From Heyndrickxia sporothermodurans (lineage in GTDB: Bacteria > Bacillota > Bacilli > Bacillales > Bacillaceae_C): a DNA stretch of 39,963 nucleotides. Shown one piece after another: positions 28,693-37,656 of this stretch (position 1 is the first letter of the stretch; each line of letters starts with the position of its first letter). The position numbers and the translations under genes were made by a program. Location: the NCBI GenBank assembly GCA_018333075.1, contig BORH01000032.1, forward strand, positions 1 through 39,963. Direction: 5' to 3'. Under the pieces are notes generated by a model that had not been told where the DNA came from, made no database searches, and saw only the letters and a list, made by a program, of their open reading frames with translations.

Positions 28693-29493
28693 GTGCCAAT
28701 ACAGCGTTTATTTAAATTTCAAAGAGGAAAGAAAATAAGTTCTAGTGAAGTAAATGAGGAACTCGACCAATTAGTCTCTCAAAGTAACCAAATAGAATCA
28801 GATTACAAAAAAGCAGATGATGATTTCAAGAAGACAGCTCAGTTATCGAAAATAACTGCTGATAATGGCGATATTACAATATCTGCAAGTTTAACAACAG
28901 ATGATATCTTACAAAAAATTATCTCAAAAGGCAGAGGTTATAATACTTTTTATGCAATTGCTGGATCAAAAAACATACCACCAAGTAAATTAAGTATTAG
29001 GGGGATCTCTCATTTAACGACTCCTACATTTGGATGGGTTATAGCATTCGATTCTGATAACCAAGTATGGACTAATTACTTAAACAATAGTTCATGGCGT
29101 GGTTGGAAAAAACTATCTACACAAACAAGTACAGATGATCAAGGAAAACTTTGGACTGGTGTAATGTATCTTAATGAAGACCAATCCGTCAAACCAACCA
29201 AACCTCTATCAAAGTGTAAAACTGGATGGATGCTAGCTTGGAGCAGATATGTACCAGGTAGTGGGGAAGTTAATTCTTTTTGGGGATTTACCTTTGTTCC
29301 TAAAGCTTTTGCAACGCTCTCTAGTGGAGGAATGGAACATATACTTTTCCAAAACCCAAAAAGCGATTCTGTAGCAGGTGCTATTCCAATCATGAAATAC
29401 ACCTATTGCACAGATACTGAAATAAAAGGACATGCGAATAACGGATCAGGTGATGAACGTTATGCAGCTTTACGAAATGTGTTCGAGTTTTAA
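28693..29493 (+). CDS. Tail fibre / receptor-binding protein
   Basis: A 266-residue protein, GTG start after GTTGGTGAGA. Residues 1-60 form an N-terminal anchor and coiled coil (SSSEVNEELDQLVSQSNQIE). Residues 70-150 resemble phage fibre beta domains (FYAIAGSKNIPPSKLSIRG, then FGWVIAFDSDNQVWTNYL). The C-terminal 110 residues are beta-rich and probably carry the receptor-binding site. Likely a second fibre beside the spike. Confidence 0.7.
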   Translation: MPIQRLFKFQRGKKISSSEVNEELDQLVSQSNQIESDYKKADDDFKKTAQLSKITADNGDITISASLTTDDILQKIISKGRGYNTFYAIAGSKNIPPSKLSIRGISHLTTPTFGWVIAFDSDNQVWTNYLNNSSWRGWKKLSTQTSTDDQGKLWTGVMYLNEDQSVKPTKPLSKCKTGWMLAWSRYVPGSGEVNSFWGFTFVPKAFATLSSGGMEHILFQNPKSDSVAGAIPIMKYTYCTDTEIKGHANNGSGDERYAALRNVFEF

Positions 29494-29504
29494 GGAGGGT
29501 ACAC

Positions 29505-29708
29505 ATGGAAGTATACATTGATGTAACCAAAGACAATCGTGTGGACGGTTGGGGAAGTACTTCTAATGGTAAAAACATTTTAATAACTGTACCAAATAAT
29601 CATGAGGTGTTGTCTAACCCTCATGTTTTTGTTTATAAAGAAGGAAAATTATCAAAAGACGAAGCATATCAGCAAGAACTATTAAAAGAATCTCATTCCA
29701 ATGAATAA
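29505..29708 (+). CDS. Small tail-region protein (DUF2977-like)
   Basis: A 67-residue protein with AAGGAGG before its ATG. The start MEVYIDVTKDNRVDGWG and the stretch NPHVFVYKEGKLSKDEAYQQ resemble DUF2977/XkdX-like small proteins that follow fibre genes in Gram-positive phages. A terminator-like hairpin lies inside it. Confidence 0.62.
   Translation: MEVYIDVTKDNRVDGWGSTSNGKNILITVPNNHEVLSNPHVFVYKEGKLSKDEAYQQELLKESHSNE
29601..29630 (+). terminator. Terminator-like hairpin inside the small fibre-region gene
   Basis: CATGAGG and CCTCATG form a 7-bp stem with an 11-nt loop, followed by TTTTTG, within the coding frame. Confidence 0.4.
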
Positions 29709-29725
29709 GAAAGGAGTGTGAGCGT

Positions 29726-30607
29726 ATGGCAAGTACATTTACTTATAACTATAAGCCAATGGATAACAAAACAGCGCAAAAGCAAGTGTCGGCACAAGTT
29801 GACCCACTTTTTAATCGTGCCATTGATGGTGTAAAACAACAAAAATATCAAAGTGATATACAAGCTGGTCAAGTATCAGCGGCAAGAGGATTAGGTAGAA
29901 GTGGTTTAGCAGCAGATCAATTAAATAAGATTGCTATTGCTTCGCAAGGACAAATTGGAGACTTGAATGCACAAAGGGCTGCACAGGTCGCTCAAATGGC
30001 TAATGATCTGGTATGGAGAGATAAAGAGTATGCATTACAAGATCGCTCCCAAAGATTCAATGAGTTTAATTCTAACCGTACTTACGATTATCAAGTTGGG
30101 CGTGATAAAGTAGCGGATAAGCAATGGCAAACTCAATTTGATTATCAAAAGGGCAGAGATAAAGTAGCAGACTCGCAATGGAAGCAACAATTTGACCAAG
30201 ATAAGAAACAATTCGGTCAACAATATGCACTGTCTAAACTTCAATATGACTTAGATAAAAAGGTTAGGTTAGGACAATTATCCTTAGATCAAGCACAGTT
30301 CGAATTCCAAAAAGCACAAGCAAAAAAGCGTAGTGCTGGAGGAGGGGGTGGTTCGTCTCGTAAGGGAGGAAGCAGCAGTTCGAGTGGTGGAAGTAAATCT
30401 AATTCATTAAGTACAGCATATAACCAATACCAAAAATCGAAAAAGAATTCTTCTAAGTCATCTTTAGATAAGTATTATGAAAATGAACAGAAGAAGATCA
30501 ATAAGTTGACTAAACCACCTTATAAAAATACTGTACTAAAACCAGTTGCGCCAGCAAGAAACAAGAATTTAACAGACTATGAAAAAATGAAAATGTTCTT
30601 CGGGTGA
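29726..30607 (+). CDS. Probable ejection (internal virion) protein
   Basis: A 293-residue, Gln/Lys/Ala-rich protein with AAGGAGTGTGAG before its ATG. The N-terminal 100 residues hold helical repeats with QVSAARGLGRSGLAADQL and AQRAAQVAQMANDLV. An 18-residue unit of the type YQxGRDKVADxQWxxQFD occurs twice (about 119-154). Then come a Gly/Ser-rich linker and a basic tail. Composition and place before a very large virion protein resemble ejection proteins of short-tailed phages such as P22 gp14. No sequence family is certain. Confidence 0.65.
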   Translation: MASTFTYNYKPMDNKTAQKQVSAQVDPLFNRAIDGVKQQKYQSDIQAGQVSAARGLGRSGLAADQLNKIAIASQGQIGDLNAQRAAQVAQMANDLVWRDKEYALQDRSQRFNEFNSNRTYDYQVGRDKVADKQWQTQFDYQKGRDKVADSQWKQQFDQDKKQFGQQYALSKLQYDLDKKVRLGQLSLDQAQFEFQKAQAKKRSAGGGGGSSRKGGSSSSSGGSKSNSLSTAYNQYQKSKKNSSKSSLDKYYENEQKKINKLTKPPYKNTVLKPVAPARNKNLTDYEKMKMFFG

Positions 30608-30613
30608 TAATAT

Positions 30614-33600
30614 ATGTATACATTTGGACCTAATACCGGATATGATGCTTGGAAAGAGGATAAGGAAAAACATAAAAAGAAAGAAGCAAAGCGTGTCAAA
30701 CAAGGATTACCAGCGAAAGATTTCAATGACGGCTATTACAAAATGGGTGGGGGAACGAGTACTGAAGTTCAGTACCGTGACCCTAACTTTAGAGCAACGA
30801 GTGATAATCCTAAAAAGGCTAGTTTTCAATGGGAGAAAGATTTCCTACGCCCTCTTTCTTCTCGTAGGTATGGTAGAAGCTATGATAAAAAATTCGAGAG
30901 TGCTGTAAGGGAATTAGGCGGCTCACGAGAAGATGTAGAAAGTTTTCGTAAGTTCCTCGATGCACGCGAAAAAGGCATGCAAACCAAGTCAGGATTCATG
31001 GATAATCTTCTATTAGATTTAAATAAGCGTGACCAAAAGTCTATGGCAAACTATAAGAAGAACAAAAATGACTTTTACAAGAAAGACACACCAAAAGAAA
31101 AGCCTAAACCATCGTTTTTTGAGGATTTAGGAAGTGCTGCTAAGGCTGCGGGACAATTCTTTAATCCTTTTGATGACGTAAGCGCAAAAGAAGCGGTTGA
31201 AAACTTTTTAAATCGTGACCGTTCAAAAGCTTTCGATGAAGTAGCTAGAGGATCTAACAGAACCATTGATTCAGCAACTTTAGGGGCTTTAAGCAACCTA
31301 GATAAAAAGATTAATAAGCGTGAACCATACTATAAATCTGATAGAAAAATAGGTGAAGGTGGGGTCACTGATTTACTCACTTCTGGAGCTGGTTATCTTG
31401 CACCTGGTATTGGTGCTTTTAAAGCTGTTAGAGGGGCAGGATTAGGAGTTAAAGAAGGTGCGAAGGGTTTAACTAAGTTAAGACAACTTGCTCAAGAAGG
31501 TGCATTAACAGGTCTAGGAATGAGTCTTGGAGAAGTAGGTATTCGTGAAGCATTAAACCCTAAAGATCATACAGCGAAAGAGAATCTTAAAGACATAGCC
31601 TTAAACACTGCTCTAGGCGCTGTAGGTGATCCGTTGTTGCATGGATTAGGTAAAGGCGCAAATAAACTTATCAGCAAAGCAATAAAAGGTGAAGTCCCTA
31701 ATTTTACTGGTAAGCCAAGCGTTGAGACATTAAAAAAATTAGATCCTAAACAAAAAGAATTATTAAAAGAAGTTGTAACTAATCCCAATGCTAAAGAGTC
31801 AAAAGATTTATTAAAGCAACTTGAACCAATAATGAAGCAAAATGAAAAACTTAAAATTGAACCATCACCTTTAAAATTAAGTGAAGCAGACACACAGATG
31901 AATCCTAAAAAGTTTGAAGCAATTGAACCGTTGAAGGAAAAATCTGATCTTGAATTAATAGAAGCTATCAAACCAGCTAAAAAAGAAACTGCGGCAGCGT
32001 ATGAAGCGATTGAACCTTTGATAGATAATGGTGGTAAGCTTAAATTAAAACCACAACCTATTAACGAGGATATTAAGTACAATCCTAATGAAGTATTACC
32101 TGATACTTCAAAGCATATAGTTTCTAAAACAAAGAAAGAGCTTCCTAGTTTTAAATCGTTAAAAGAAAAAGCATATATAAAGGCAGTTGATGACATTCAT
32201 CCATTAAATGAATTTGATAAGACTGTTGAAAAAGTGTTAGGACGTAAATTAAATTCTTCCGAAAGTTCATATACTTTAGCGATGAATGCAAGAGGCGCAG
32301 ACCAAATAGCCAAACAAGCTCTCACAGAAAAAATGATTAATAAAAATGGTGAAGTTGTCGGTAACTCTTTAAAAGATGTAGTAAGTCAAATTCCAAAAAG
32401 TAAATATGATGAATTTGGAGATTATTTAATTAACCGTCATGCTATTTATCGCCAAAATCGCGGAGAACGTGTTTTTGCTAAAGAAATGAAAATGAACGCT
32501 GAAAAGTCGGAGGCAAAAGTAAAACAATACGAAGAAGCAAATCCTGAGTTTAAGAAGATAGCTGAACAAAATGATGAGTACAATAAAAAATTGGCAGAGA
32601 CTTGGTTAGTTGATGAGAACATGATAAGTAAAAAACAATGGGAAACTTACTTACAAGACAACCCTAATTATGTACCAATGAATCGTTTGTTTAAGGATAT
32701 CGAAAAAGGTTCATTTACTAATAGTGCTAAAAAAGGTCATTCAAATCAATCTAACCCTGTTAAAAAAGTGTCTCCTACTGGTTCAGAAAGACCAATAATA
32801 GACCCAATAGAAAGCCAAATCGAACATACAGAAAAGTATATTAAAACAGCTAAACGTAATGAAGTAATGGTAAGTATTATCCGTAACGTTGAGAAAGACC
32901 CAGAAGCTTTTAAGGGTATTGTGGAGATTGTTCCAACGAAAGAAACTCCTAATGAAATAATGGATATTCTTAAAAATGATGGGGTAGACGGGGTATTAGA
33001 GAATTTCAATAAAGCATTTGAACAAAAACCTGATTTAAATAAAGGAAACATTGTTTTTGGTATGATAGACGGTAAAAAAGTACATGTAAAAGTACATGAT
33101 CCACATTTATTAGAAGCTATAACAAATTTGGCACCTGGTGCGCAACATATTGTTGTTAAATCCGTCGGTCAAGTAACAAGGTTTATGAAGAACCTAACAA
33201 CTGGTATTAACCCTGTATTTGGTCTAGCACGTAATATATGGAGAGACGGTGTAGAGGCATTTGCTTATTCGAAAACAACAAATAATCCGTTGAGATATGC
33301 GGCTGATTTAGTTGATTGTATTACAAGTGTAATGGCTGAACCTTTATCCAAAAATAAAACTCTATCTAAAGTACCTGGCTTAACAGACAAACTAAAGAAA
33401 AGAGCGGAACTATATAACGATTATAAAAATGTGGGTGGAGGGCATTCAAGTTCTATTTCGTCAGATGTGAATTTGTTAGCTCAAAGTAAACGTTCTATTT
33501 TACCACAAAAAAAAGGTGTTAGAACGTTACCTGCCAAAGGTTTAGCTGCATTAGAAAACTTTAATAATATACTTGAATCTGCACCACGTTTAGGAGAATT

Positions 33601-34654
33601 TAAACGCTTAACAAAGAACGATAAAAGTTACGATGCGAAAATGAAGGGGTTATTTGAAGCAAACGATATCACTGTTAACTTTAACAAAAGAGGTAATGTA
33701 ACAAAAGAGGTAGATGCCTTTATTCCGTATTTAAACGCTGCTGTGCAAGGATTAGATAAATTCGGTCGTTCATTTAAAAGTAACCCAATAGCGACTACGG
33801 TAAAGGGTTTTACAGCAATAACAATACCAACAGTTGTGTTGTATGCTATCAATCATAATGATCCTAATTATCAAAAAGTAAGTAACCGCATTAAGGATAA
33901 TAACTTTTTAATACCTAACGGAGACGGTACTTTTACAAAAATACCAAAACCCATGGAAATGGGCACTTTATTTGGTTCTGGTGTTGAAAGAGTATTGAGG
34001 AAAATGAAGGATGATGATCCTAAAGCATTTGAAGATTTTAGCAAAACTGTCATAGATAATTTTGTTCCACCAAGGCGAACAGTATTGCATCCTGCATTTG
34101 TGGATACAGTAGCAAATAAAAATTTCATGGATGCGCCGATTGTTCCAGGAGATTTACAGAATTTATCTCCAAGATATCAGTATGATGCTAAAACAAGTGA
34201 AGTATCGAAAAAAGTCGGTGATATACTTAATATTTCACCTAAAAAATTGGATTATTTAATTCAATCTTATACTGGTGTTATAGGAGAATTAGGTGTCCCT
34301 GCAACTACAAAAAATGGTACAATAAAAAATAACTTAATAGATACATTAAAACAAAAAGTAACAACAGACCCTGTCTTTTCTAATGATTTATTAACAAAGT
34401 TTTATGAAAAGAAGGAGAAATTGGATACAGCACAAGCTGATTACTCTAAACAGGGTATTAAATCTAAAAACTTGAATGACGAATTACGAAAAGACTTCAA
34501 CCAAACATCTAAAGCTATCGGAGAAACAAGAAAAGAAATTAAGAGTATTCAAGCAGATACCAGTTTAACACCTGAAGAAAGACAAAAAGCAATCAAAGAC
34601 CTACAAAAGAGAATCAATATGTTAGCGGAATTACAATTAGATAGGGCGAGGTGA
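30614..34654 (+). CDS. Very large virion protein with LPD38-like domain
   Basis: At 1346 residues this is the largest protein here. The first 240 residues are charged and helical. A Gly/Ala-rich segment (about 250-310) could cross or enter membranes. Residues 400-500 have repeats of the form EAIEPL/EAIKPA. The last 750 residues match the LPD38-type domain of large polyvalent proteins (NPNYVPMNRLFKDIEKG; GLARNIWRDGVEAFAY; TVNFNKRGNVTKEVDAFIPY). Such proteins are carried in the virion and enter the cell with DNA. It follows the ejection protein by 6 bp. No lytic transglycosylase motif is seen. Confidence 0.75.
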   Translation: MYTFGPNTGYDAWKEDKEKHKKKEAKRVKQGLPAKDFNDGYYKMGGGTSTEVQYRDPNFRATSDNPKKASFQWEKDFLRPLSSRRYGRSYDKKFESAVRELGGSREDVESFRKFLDAREKGMQTKSGFMDNLLLDLNKRDQKSMANYKKNKNDFYKKDTPKEKPKPSFFEDLGSAAKAAGQFFNPFDDVSAKEAVENFLNRDRSKAFDEVARGSNRTIDSATLGALSNLDKKINKREPYYKSDRKIGEGGVTDLLTSGAGYLAPGIGAFKAVRGAGLGVKEGAKGLTKLRQLAQEGALTGLGMSLGEVGIREALNPKDHTAKENLKDIALNTALGAVGDPLLHGLGKGANKLISKAIKGEVPNFTGKPSVETLKKLDPKQKELLKEVVTNPNAKESKDLLKQLEPIMKQNEKLKIEPSPLKLSEADTQMNPKKFEAIEPLKEKSDLELIEAIKPAKKETAAAYEAIEPLIDNGGKLKLKPQPINEDIKYNPNEVLPDTSKHIVSKTKKELPSFKSLKEKAYIKAVDDIHPLNEFDKTVEKVLGRKLNSSESSYTLAMNARGADQIAKQALTEKMINKNGEVVGNSLKDVVSQIPKSKYDEFGDYLINRHAIYRQNRGERVFAKEMKMNAEKSEAKVKQYEEANPEFKKIAEQNDEYNKKLAETWLVDENMISKKQWETYLQDNPNYVPMNRLFKDIEKGSFTNSAKKGHSNQSNPVKKVSPTGSERPIIDPIESQIEHTEKYIKTAKRNEVMVSIIRNVEKDPEAFKGIVEIVPTKETPNEIMDILKNDGVDGVLENFNKAFEQKPDLNKGNIVFGMIDGKKVHVKVHDPHLLEAITNLAPGAQHIVVKSVGQVTRFMKNLTTGINPVFGLARNIWRDGVEAFAYSKTTNNPLRYAADLVDCITSVMAEPLSKNKTLSKVPGLTDKLKKRAELYNDYKNVGGGHSSSISSDVNLLAQSKRSILPQKKGVRTLPAKGLAALENFNNILESAPRLGEFKRLTKNDKSYDAKMKGLFEANDITVNFNKRGNVTKEVDAFIPYLNAAVQGLDKFGRSFKSNPIATTVKGFTAITIPTVVLYAINHNDPNYQKVSNRIKDNNFLIPNGDGTFTKIPKPMEMGTLFGSGVERVLRKMKDDDPKAFEDFSKTVIDNFVPPRRTVLHPAFVDTVANKNFMDAPIVPGDLQNLSPRYQYDAKTSEVSKKVGDILNISPKKLDYLIQSYTGVIGELGVPATTKNGTIKNNLIDTLKQKVTTDPVFSNDLLTKFYEKKEKLDTAQADYSKQGIKSKNLNDELRKDFNQTSKAIGETRKEIKSIQADTSLTPEERQKAIKDLQKRINMLAELQLDRAR

Positions 34655-34659
34655 TTAAA

Positions 34660-34857
34660 GTGAAATGGAGTATTGATTTAACAATAATACTTATTTTTAT
34701 TGTTAATGTTTTACTTTCATTTATTAGTGCTTTTGCATCTAGTGAGACATCAGAAGTAATTCGCTGGATTATGATTGTTGGTTGGTTATCTTTCTTTATA
34801 TGGATAACGCCAAAATCAGAAGGTAAAAAGAAAAATAGAAAAAACAAAGAGGGCTGA
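34660..34857 (+). CDS. Small membrane protein of the lysis region
   Basis: A 65-residue protein. The GTG at 34660 is preferred because GAGGTGATT lies six bases before it; a GTG three codons earlier overlaps the stop of the large gene. Two hydrophobic stretches (SIDLTIILIFIVNVLLSF and VIRWIMIVGWLSFFIWI) flank a short loop, and the tail is strongly basic. It could be a holin partner or antiholin, from position and topology only. Confidence 0.62.
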   Translation: MKWSIDLTIILIFIVNVLLSFISAFASSETSEVIRWIMIVGWLSFFIWITPKSEGKKKNRKNKEG

Positions 34858-34875
34858 TTATCAGTCCTTTTTTTT
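34851..34875 (+). terminator. Terminator before the holin gene
   Basis: GGGCTGA and TCAGTCC form a 7-bp stem (one G-U pair) with a 3-nt loop, followed by eight T. It overlaps the preceding stop codon, so holin and amidase expression needs read-through or another promoter. Confidence 0.8.
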
Positions 34876-34890
34876 ATTGGAGGAAAAAAC

Positions 34891-35259
34891 ATGAAAGCAT
34901 TTTTCAGTGAATTTGATATAACAGCAGTAGTAGGAAATGTGTGGTATGTAGCACTTGTTTTTATCACATTTGATGTAGTTACAGGATTATTAGCAGCAGG
35001 TGTAGAGAGGAAAATAAACAGTTCAATCAATTTCATAGGTTTGCTTAGAAAAGTGGGTCTATTCGTAGCACTCGCTTTTCTTATTTTTATAGATGCTTAT
35101 GTTCAATCTGATGGATACATCATCAAATTAGGTGTTGGTTTGATTGTAGCTTACGAAGGTATGAGCATTATTGAAAATTTCAGTCGTATTGGAATTGATG
35201 TGAAGTTCCTAACTAAATATTTCGATAAAAATAAGATTGGTAAAGGAGATGGTAAATAA
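34891..35259 (+). CDS. Holin (phage holin 4-1 family)
   Basis: A 122-residue membrane protein with TGGAGGAAAAA before its ATG. It has three hydrophobic segments (about 15-38, 60-78 and 83-100), including WYVALVFITFDVVTGLLAAG, the family's best conserved part. It would open the membrane so that the amidase reaches the wall. Its stop codon overlaps the amidase ATG by one base (TAATG). Confidence 0.92.
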   Translation: MKAFFSEFDITAVVGNVWYVALVFITFDVVTGLLAAGVERKINSSINFIGLLRKVGLFVALAFLIFIDAYVQSDGYIIKLGVGLIVAYEGMSIIENFSRIGIDVKFLTKYFDKNKIGKGDGK

Positions 35260-35963
35260 TGAATAAAATTGTTGTTATTGATCCAGGACATGGCGGTAAA
35301 GATCCAGGAGCGGTTTCAAACGGAATTAATGAGAAAGATATTGTTCTTACAATTTCTAAATATGCTAAAACTGAATTGGAGAATAACTATGAGGGTGTCA
35401 CTGTCTATATGACACGTACCACAGATGTTTTTGTAGAACTGAGTGATCGTGCAAAGTTCGCTAATAATAAAAAGGCAGATTTATTTGTTTCTAATCATGT
35501 TAATGCTGGTGGAGGTACTGGTTTCGAGTCATTTGTATACACAACAATAAATGGTGGCGCTACAGAAGACATGAGAAAAGCTGTCCACGATTCCGTATTT
35601 GGTGTTTATAAAGGATTTAAGGATAGAGGTAAAAAGAAAGCTAATCTAGCCGTAGTGAGAGAAACTGCAATGCCAGCTATGTTGCTTGAACATTTATTTA
35701 TCGATACAAAAGGTGACGCAGATTATTTGAAGTCTGATGCGAATCTAAAAGCAATCGCAAAGGCAGAAGCAGCAGGCATTGCCAAAGCTTTAAAATTGAA
35801 AGCTAAAACAAACAATAATACCAGCGCTTCATCAAAACCAAAGGATAAAGAAAAATCTATATATAAAGTACAAACAGGAGCATTTGGAAGCAAAGAGAAT
35901 GCTGATAAATTGGCTGCTGAGTTGAAGAAAAAAGGGTATAAAACGTTTATCGTTAAAGAATAA
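35259..35963 (+). CDS. N-acetylmuramoyl-L-alanine amidase endolysin
   Basis: A 234-residue enzyme that cuts the amide bond between muramic acid and the stem peptide. Residues 1-180 are an Amidase_3 domain: His11 in DPGHGGKDPG, Glu25 and His80 (SNHVNA) bind zinc, and Glu144 in MLLEHLF is catalytic. A linker of about 20 residues leads to a SPOR-like part (YKVQTGAFGSKENADKLAAE). That part is only about 35 residues long, half the usual size, so the wall-binding domain looks shortened. Coupled to the holin. Confidence 0.95.
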   Translation: MNKIVVIDPGHGGKDPGAVSNGINEKDIVLTISKYAKTELENNYEGVTVYMTRTTDVFVELSDRAKFANNKKADLFVSNHVNAGGGTGFESFVYTTINGGATEDMRKAVHDSVFGVYKGFKDRGKKKANLAVVRETAMPAMLLEHLFIDTKGDADYLKSDANLKAIAKAEAAGIAKALKLKAKTNNNTSASSKPKDKEKSIYKVQTGAFGSKENADKLAAELKKKGYKTFIVKE

Positions 35964-35984
35964 TACAAATGCATCACGATCCAC

Positions 35985-36020
35985 ATAAAAGCCCTTCTCA
36001 ATGAAGAGAGGGGCTTATGT
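35985..36020. terminator. Bidirectional terminator between amidase and the minus-strand gene
   Basis: AAGCCCTTCTC (35989-35999) and GAGAGGGGCTT (36006-36016) form an 11-bp stem with one G-U pair. It lies between two convergent genes. A TTTTATG run on the minus strand and TGTTTTA on the plus strand follow it. Confidence 0.75.
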
Positions 36021-36383
36021 TTTACTATGAAACCTTCGATATAAATAATATTTCATTATTTCCTCAGATCGATTTCTAAGCCATGGATTAAAGTACTTTT
36101 GGTGTTCATCATAACCCTTATATACAACATAATACTTTGTGAAATTTTCCTCAGTCTTACCTTTTTCCACCTTAATTTTCTGCTGTTTCATGTATCTTTT
36201 AACCTCAGAAAGTTCCTTTTGAATAACTATCATTGTTTCTTCTATCCACTCAGTATAAGGTGTTTTTAGCTTAACATCACTATTGTTGAAAACCTTTAAA
36301 TCCCTATCAAGAACAGTAAGGACCATAGGTAAATATATAGCCTTTTGGATTACAGACTTATCTTTATCAGGGATATGTCTCAT
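36015..36383 (-). CDS. SOS-box-controlled protein of 122 residues, unknown function
   Basis: A basic, helical protein (IPDKDKSVIQKAIYLPMVLT, then TPYTEWIEETMIVIQKELSE and WLRNRSEEIMKYYLYRRF). To my knowledge similar proteins occur behind the endolysin in Bacillus prophages, without a known role. GGGAGAAG precedes the ATG. Its promoter is near consensus, and a LexA-like box fills the spacer, so it should be made only after DNA damage. A role in prophage induction would fit but is inference. Confidence 0.75.
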   Translation of the reverse strand: MRHIPDKDKSVIQKAIYLPMVLTVLDRDLKVFNNSDVKLKTPYTEWIEETMIVIQKELSEVKRYMKQQKIKVEKGKTEENFTKYYVVYKGYDEHQKYFNPWLRNRSEEIMKYYLYRRFHSKT

Positions 36384-36408
36384 ACTTCTCCCTCACTCTT
36401 TTTACTCC

Positions 36409-36438
36409 ATTATATACAAACGTATGTTCTTTGTGCAA
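36409..36438 (-). promoter_or_regulatory. Promoter with LexA box in the spacer
   Basis: On the minus strand, TTGCAC (36433-36438), an 18-bp spacer and TATAAT (36409-36414). The spacer holds AGAACATACGTTTG (36417-36430), 12 of 14 matches to the Bacillus LexA consensus CGAACRNRYGTTYC. Confidence 0.75.
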
Positions 36439-36469
36439 TTACCTAAAACTACTTCTAATTGACGCATTT

Positions 36470-36493
36470 AAAAGCCCTTCAAGATAGAAGGGC
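36470..36493 (-). terminator. Terminator of the hydrolase-like gene
   Basis: On the minus strand GCCCTTC and GAAGGGC form a perfect 7-bp stem with a 6-nt loop, followed by TTTT. It closes the HTH-hydrolase cassette on its left. Confidence 0.8.
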
Positions 36494-36520
36494 ATATGTT
36501 TTATTTTGTTTTTTATCTCA

Positions 36521-37618
36521 CTACTCTAGTCCTAATGACATTGAAATCAATTCTTTATATGTATATTTAATTACATCATCATGTGTATAGGTATCATCTG
36601 CTTTAAGATAATGAATTCCATTGTTCTCTTCCATCAATCTCTTGATGTTTTTGTATTGATAGTCGGATTTTCCTGATGACACATATATCCTATCTGGGTT
36701 AACTAATCCAACTTTTTCTCTTTCTACAATTTTATTTAATAACTCTTCACTGCCATCTGAAATTTCATTCAACATAAAAGGATTATTGACCTGTTCTACA
36801 TAATCCTTTACTTCTAAAATTGGTGCAATAAGCGCTATAGTTTTGACAAACTCTAAATCTTTTCCTATGTGATATGCACCGTAACCACCCTTAGAAGCCC
36901 CAACAAAATGTATTTCATCATACAATTTGGACAACTCTTTCATGAAATTTTGAATGTTTGGGAAAATTATTTTTCCATAGTTAGTCATGTACCATCCATA
37001 GATATAATTAAATTCATCTTCTAAGAAAATGAAGTCAAATTCTTTGTTTTGCCCAGCATATTTGAAAAATTGATATTTTTTATATCTAAATGTATCATTT
37101 AACAATTCATGTGTAACTAAGTGTTCGTTATCATGAATTTTATTTTCATTTGCCCAATTACTTTGAAAAACTACTATAAGTTTTTTAGCTTTATTATCAA
37201 CAAAACCGTATTTCATTTTTATTTGTCCATCAGTATAAACTCGTTGAGGAACTGCTTCTTTTTCAACTTTTCTGTTATCTCTTAACCATTTAGTGTCAAA
37301 TGCCAGTAATTTTGTGTTCCCTTTTGCTTTTTTTAAAGGATCATTCTTGATTGATTTCAACTTTGTTAAATCGAAATCATCAAATACATGAATACCGGAA
37401 GTAGGATACTTACTGTTTTCCTTCCTTGACTTATCTATCAAGGCGTCAAGTACACCATATTTAATAAATCTATTGTATAAAAGATTATCCCATTGATTAT
37501 CAAATATATCTTCAAAGTTATCGCTTACAATAACGTTAATGTTATCAATTAGTTTTTCCGAGTTTACTAACAACTCGTCATACATCTCCGATGGTTTCCC
37601 AAAAACATTAATCACCAT
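36521..37618 (-). CDS. Alpha/beta-hydrolase-like accessory protein
   Basis: A 365-residue protein. The first 120 residues are a helical domain of unknown type. From about residue 135 it looks like an alpha/beta-hydrolase: a strand (KKLIVVFQSNW), the nucleophile elbow HFVGASKGGYGA with Ser242, a strand IALIAPILEV, a likely acid at Asp319 (SSGKSDYQY) and His346 (TYTHDD). It resembles Asp2/XcbB-type proteins linked to surface-glycan work. It is on the strand opposite the late genes with its own terminator, as a lysogenic conversion or defence gene would be. Purine-rich GGGGGAAAA precedes the ATG. Confidence 0.65.
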   Translation of the reverse strand: MVINVFGKPSEMYDELLVNSEKLIDNINVIVSDNFEDIFDNQWDNLLYNRFIKYGVLDALIDKSRKENSKYPTSGIHVFDDFDLTKLKSIKNDPLKKAKGNTKLLAFDTKWLRDNRKVEKEAVPQRVYTDGQIKMKYGFVDNKAKKLIVVFQSNWANENKIHDNEHLVTHELLNDTFRYKKYQFFKYAGQNKEFDFIFLEDEFNYIYGWYMTNYGKIIFPNIQNFMKELSKLYDEIHFVGASKGGYGAYHIGKDLEFVKTIALIAPILEVKDYVEQVNNPFMLNEISDGSEELLNKIVEREKVGLVNPDRIYVSSGKSDYQYKNIKRLMEENNGIHYLKADDTYTHDDVIKYTYKELISMSLGLE

Positions 37619-37656
37619 TTATTTTTCCCCCGTTTGTGTCTAAATGATAGTCGAAA

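Noticed and set aside
31567-32196. Long open frame of 209 codons on the minus strand
   Set aside because: It lies wholly within the large virion protein gene, has no ribosome binding site, and its composition (Ser/Phe/Leu-rich) is that of an antisense shadow.
29726-34654. Tape measure protein of a long-tailed phage
   Set aside because: No major tail protein, tail completion or chaperone frameshift genes are present; adaptor, nozzle and P22-like portal point to a short tail.
34614-35036. Minus-strand open frame across the lysis genes
   Set aside because: Crosses two coding genes and a terminator on the other strand; no ribosome binding site.
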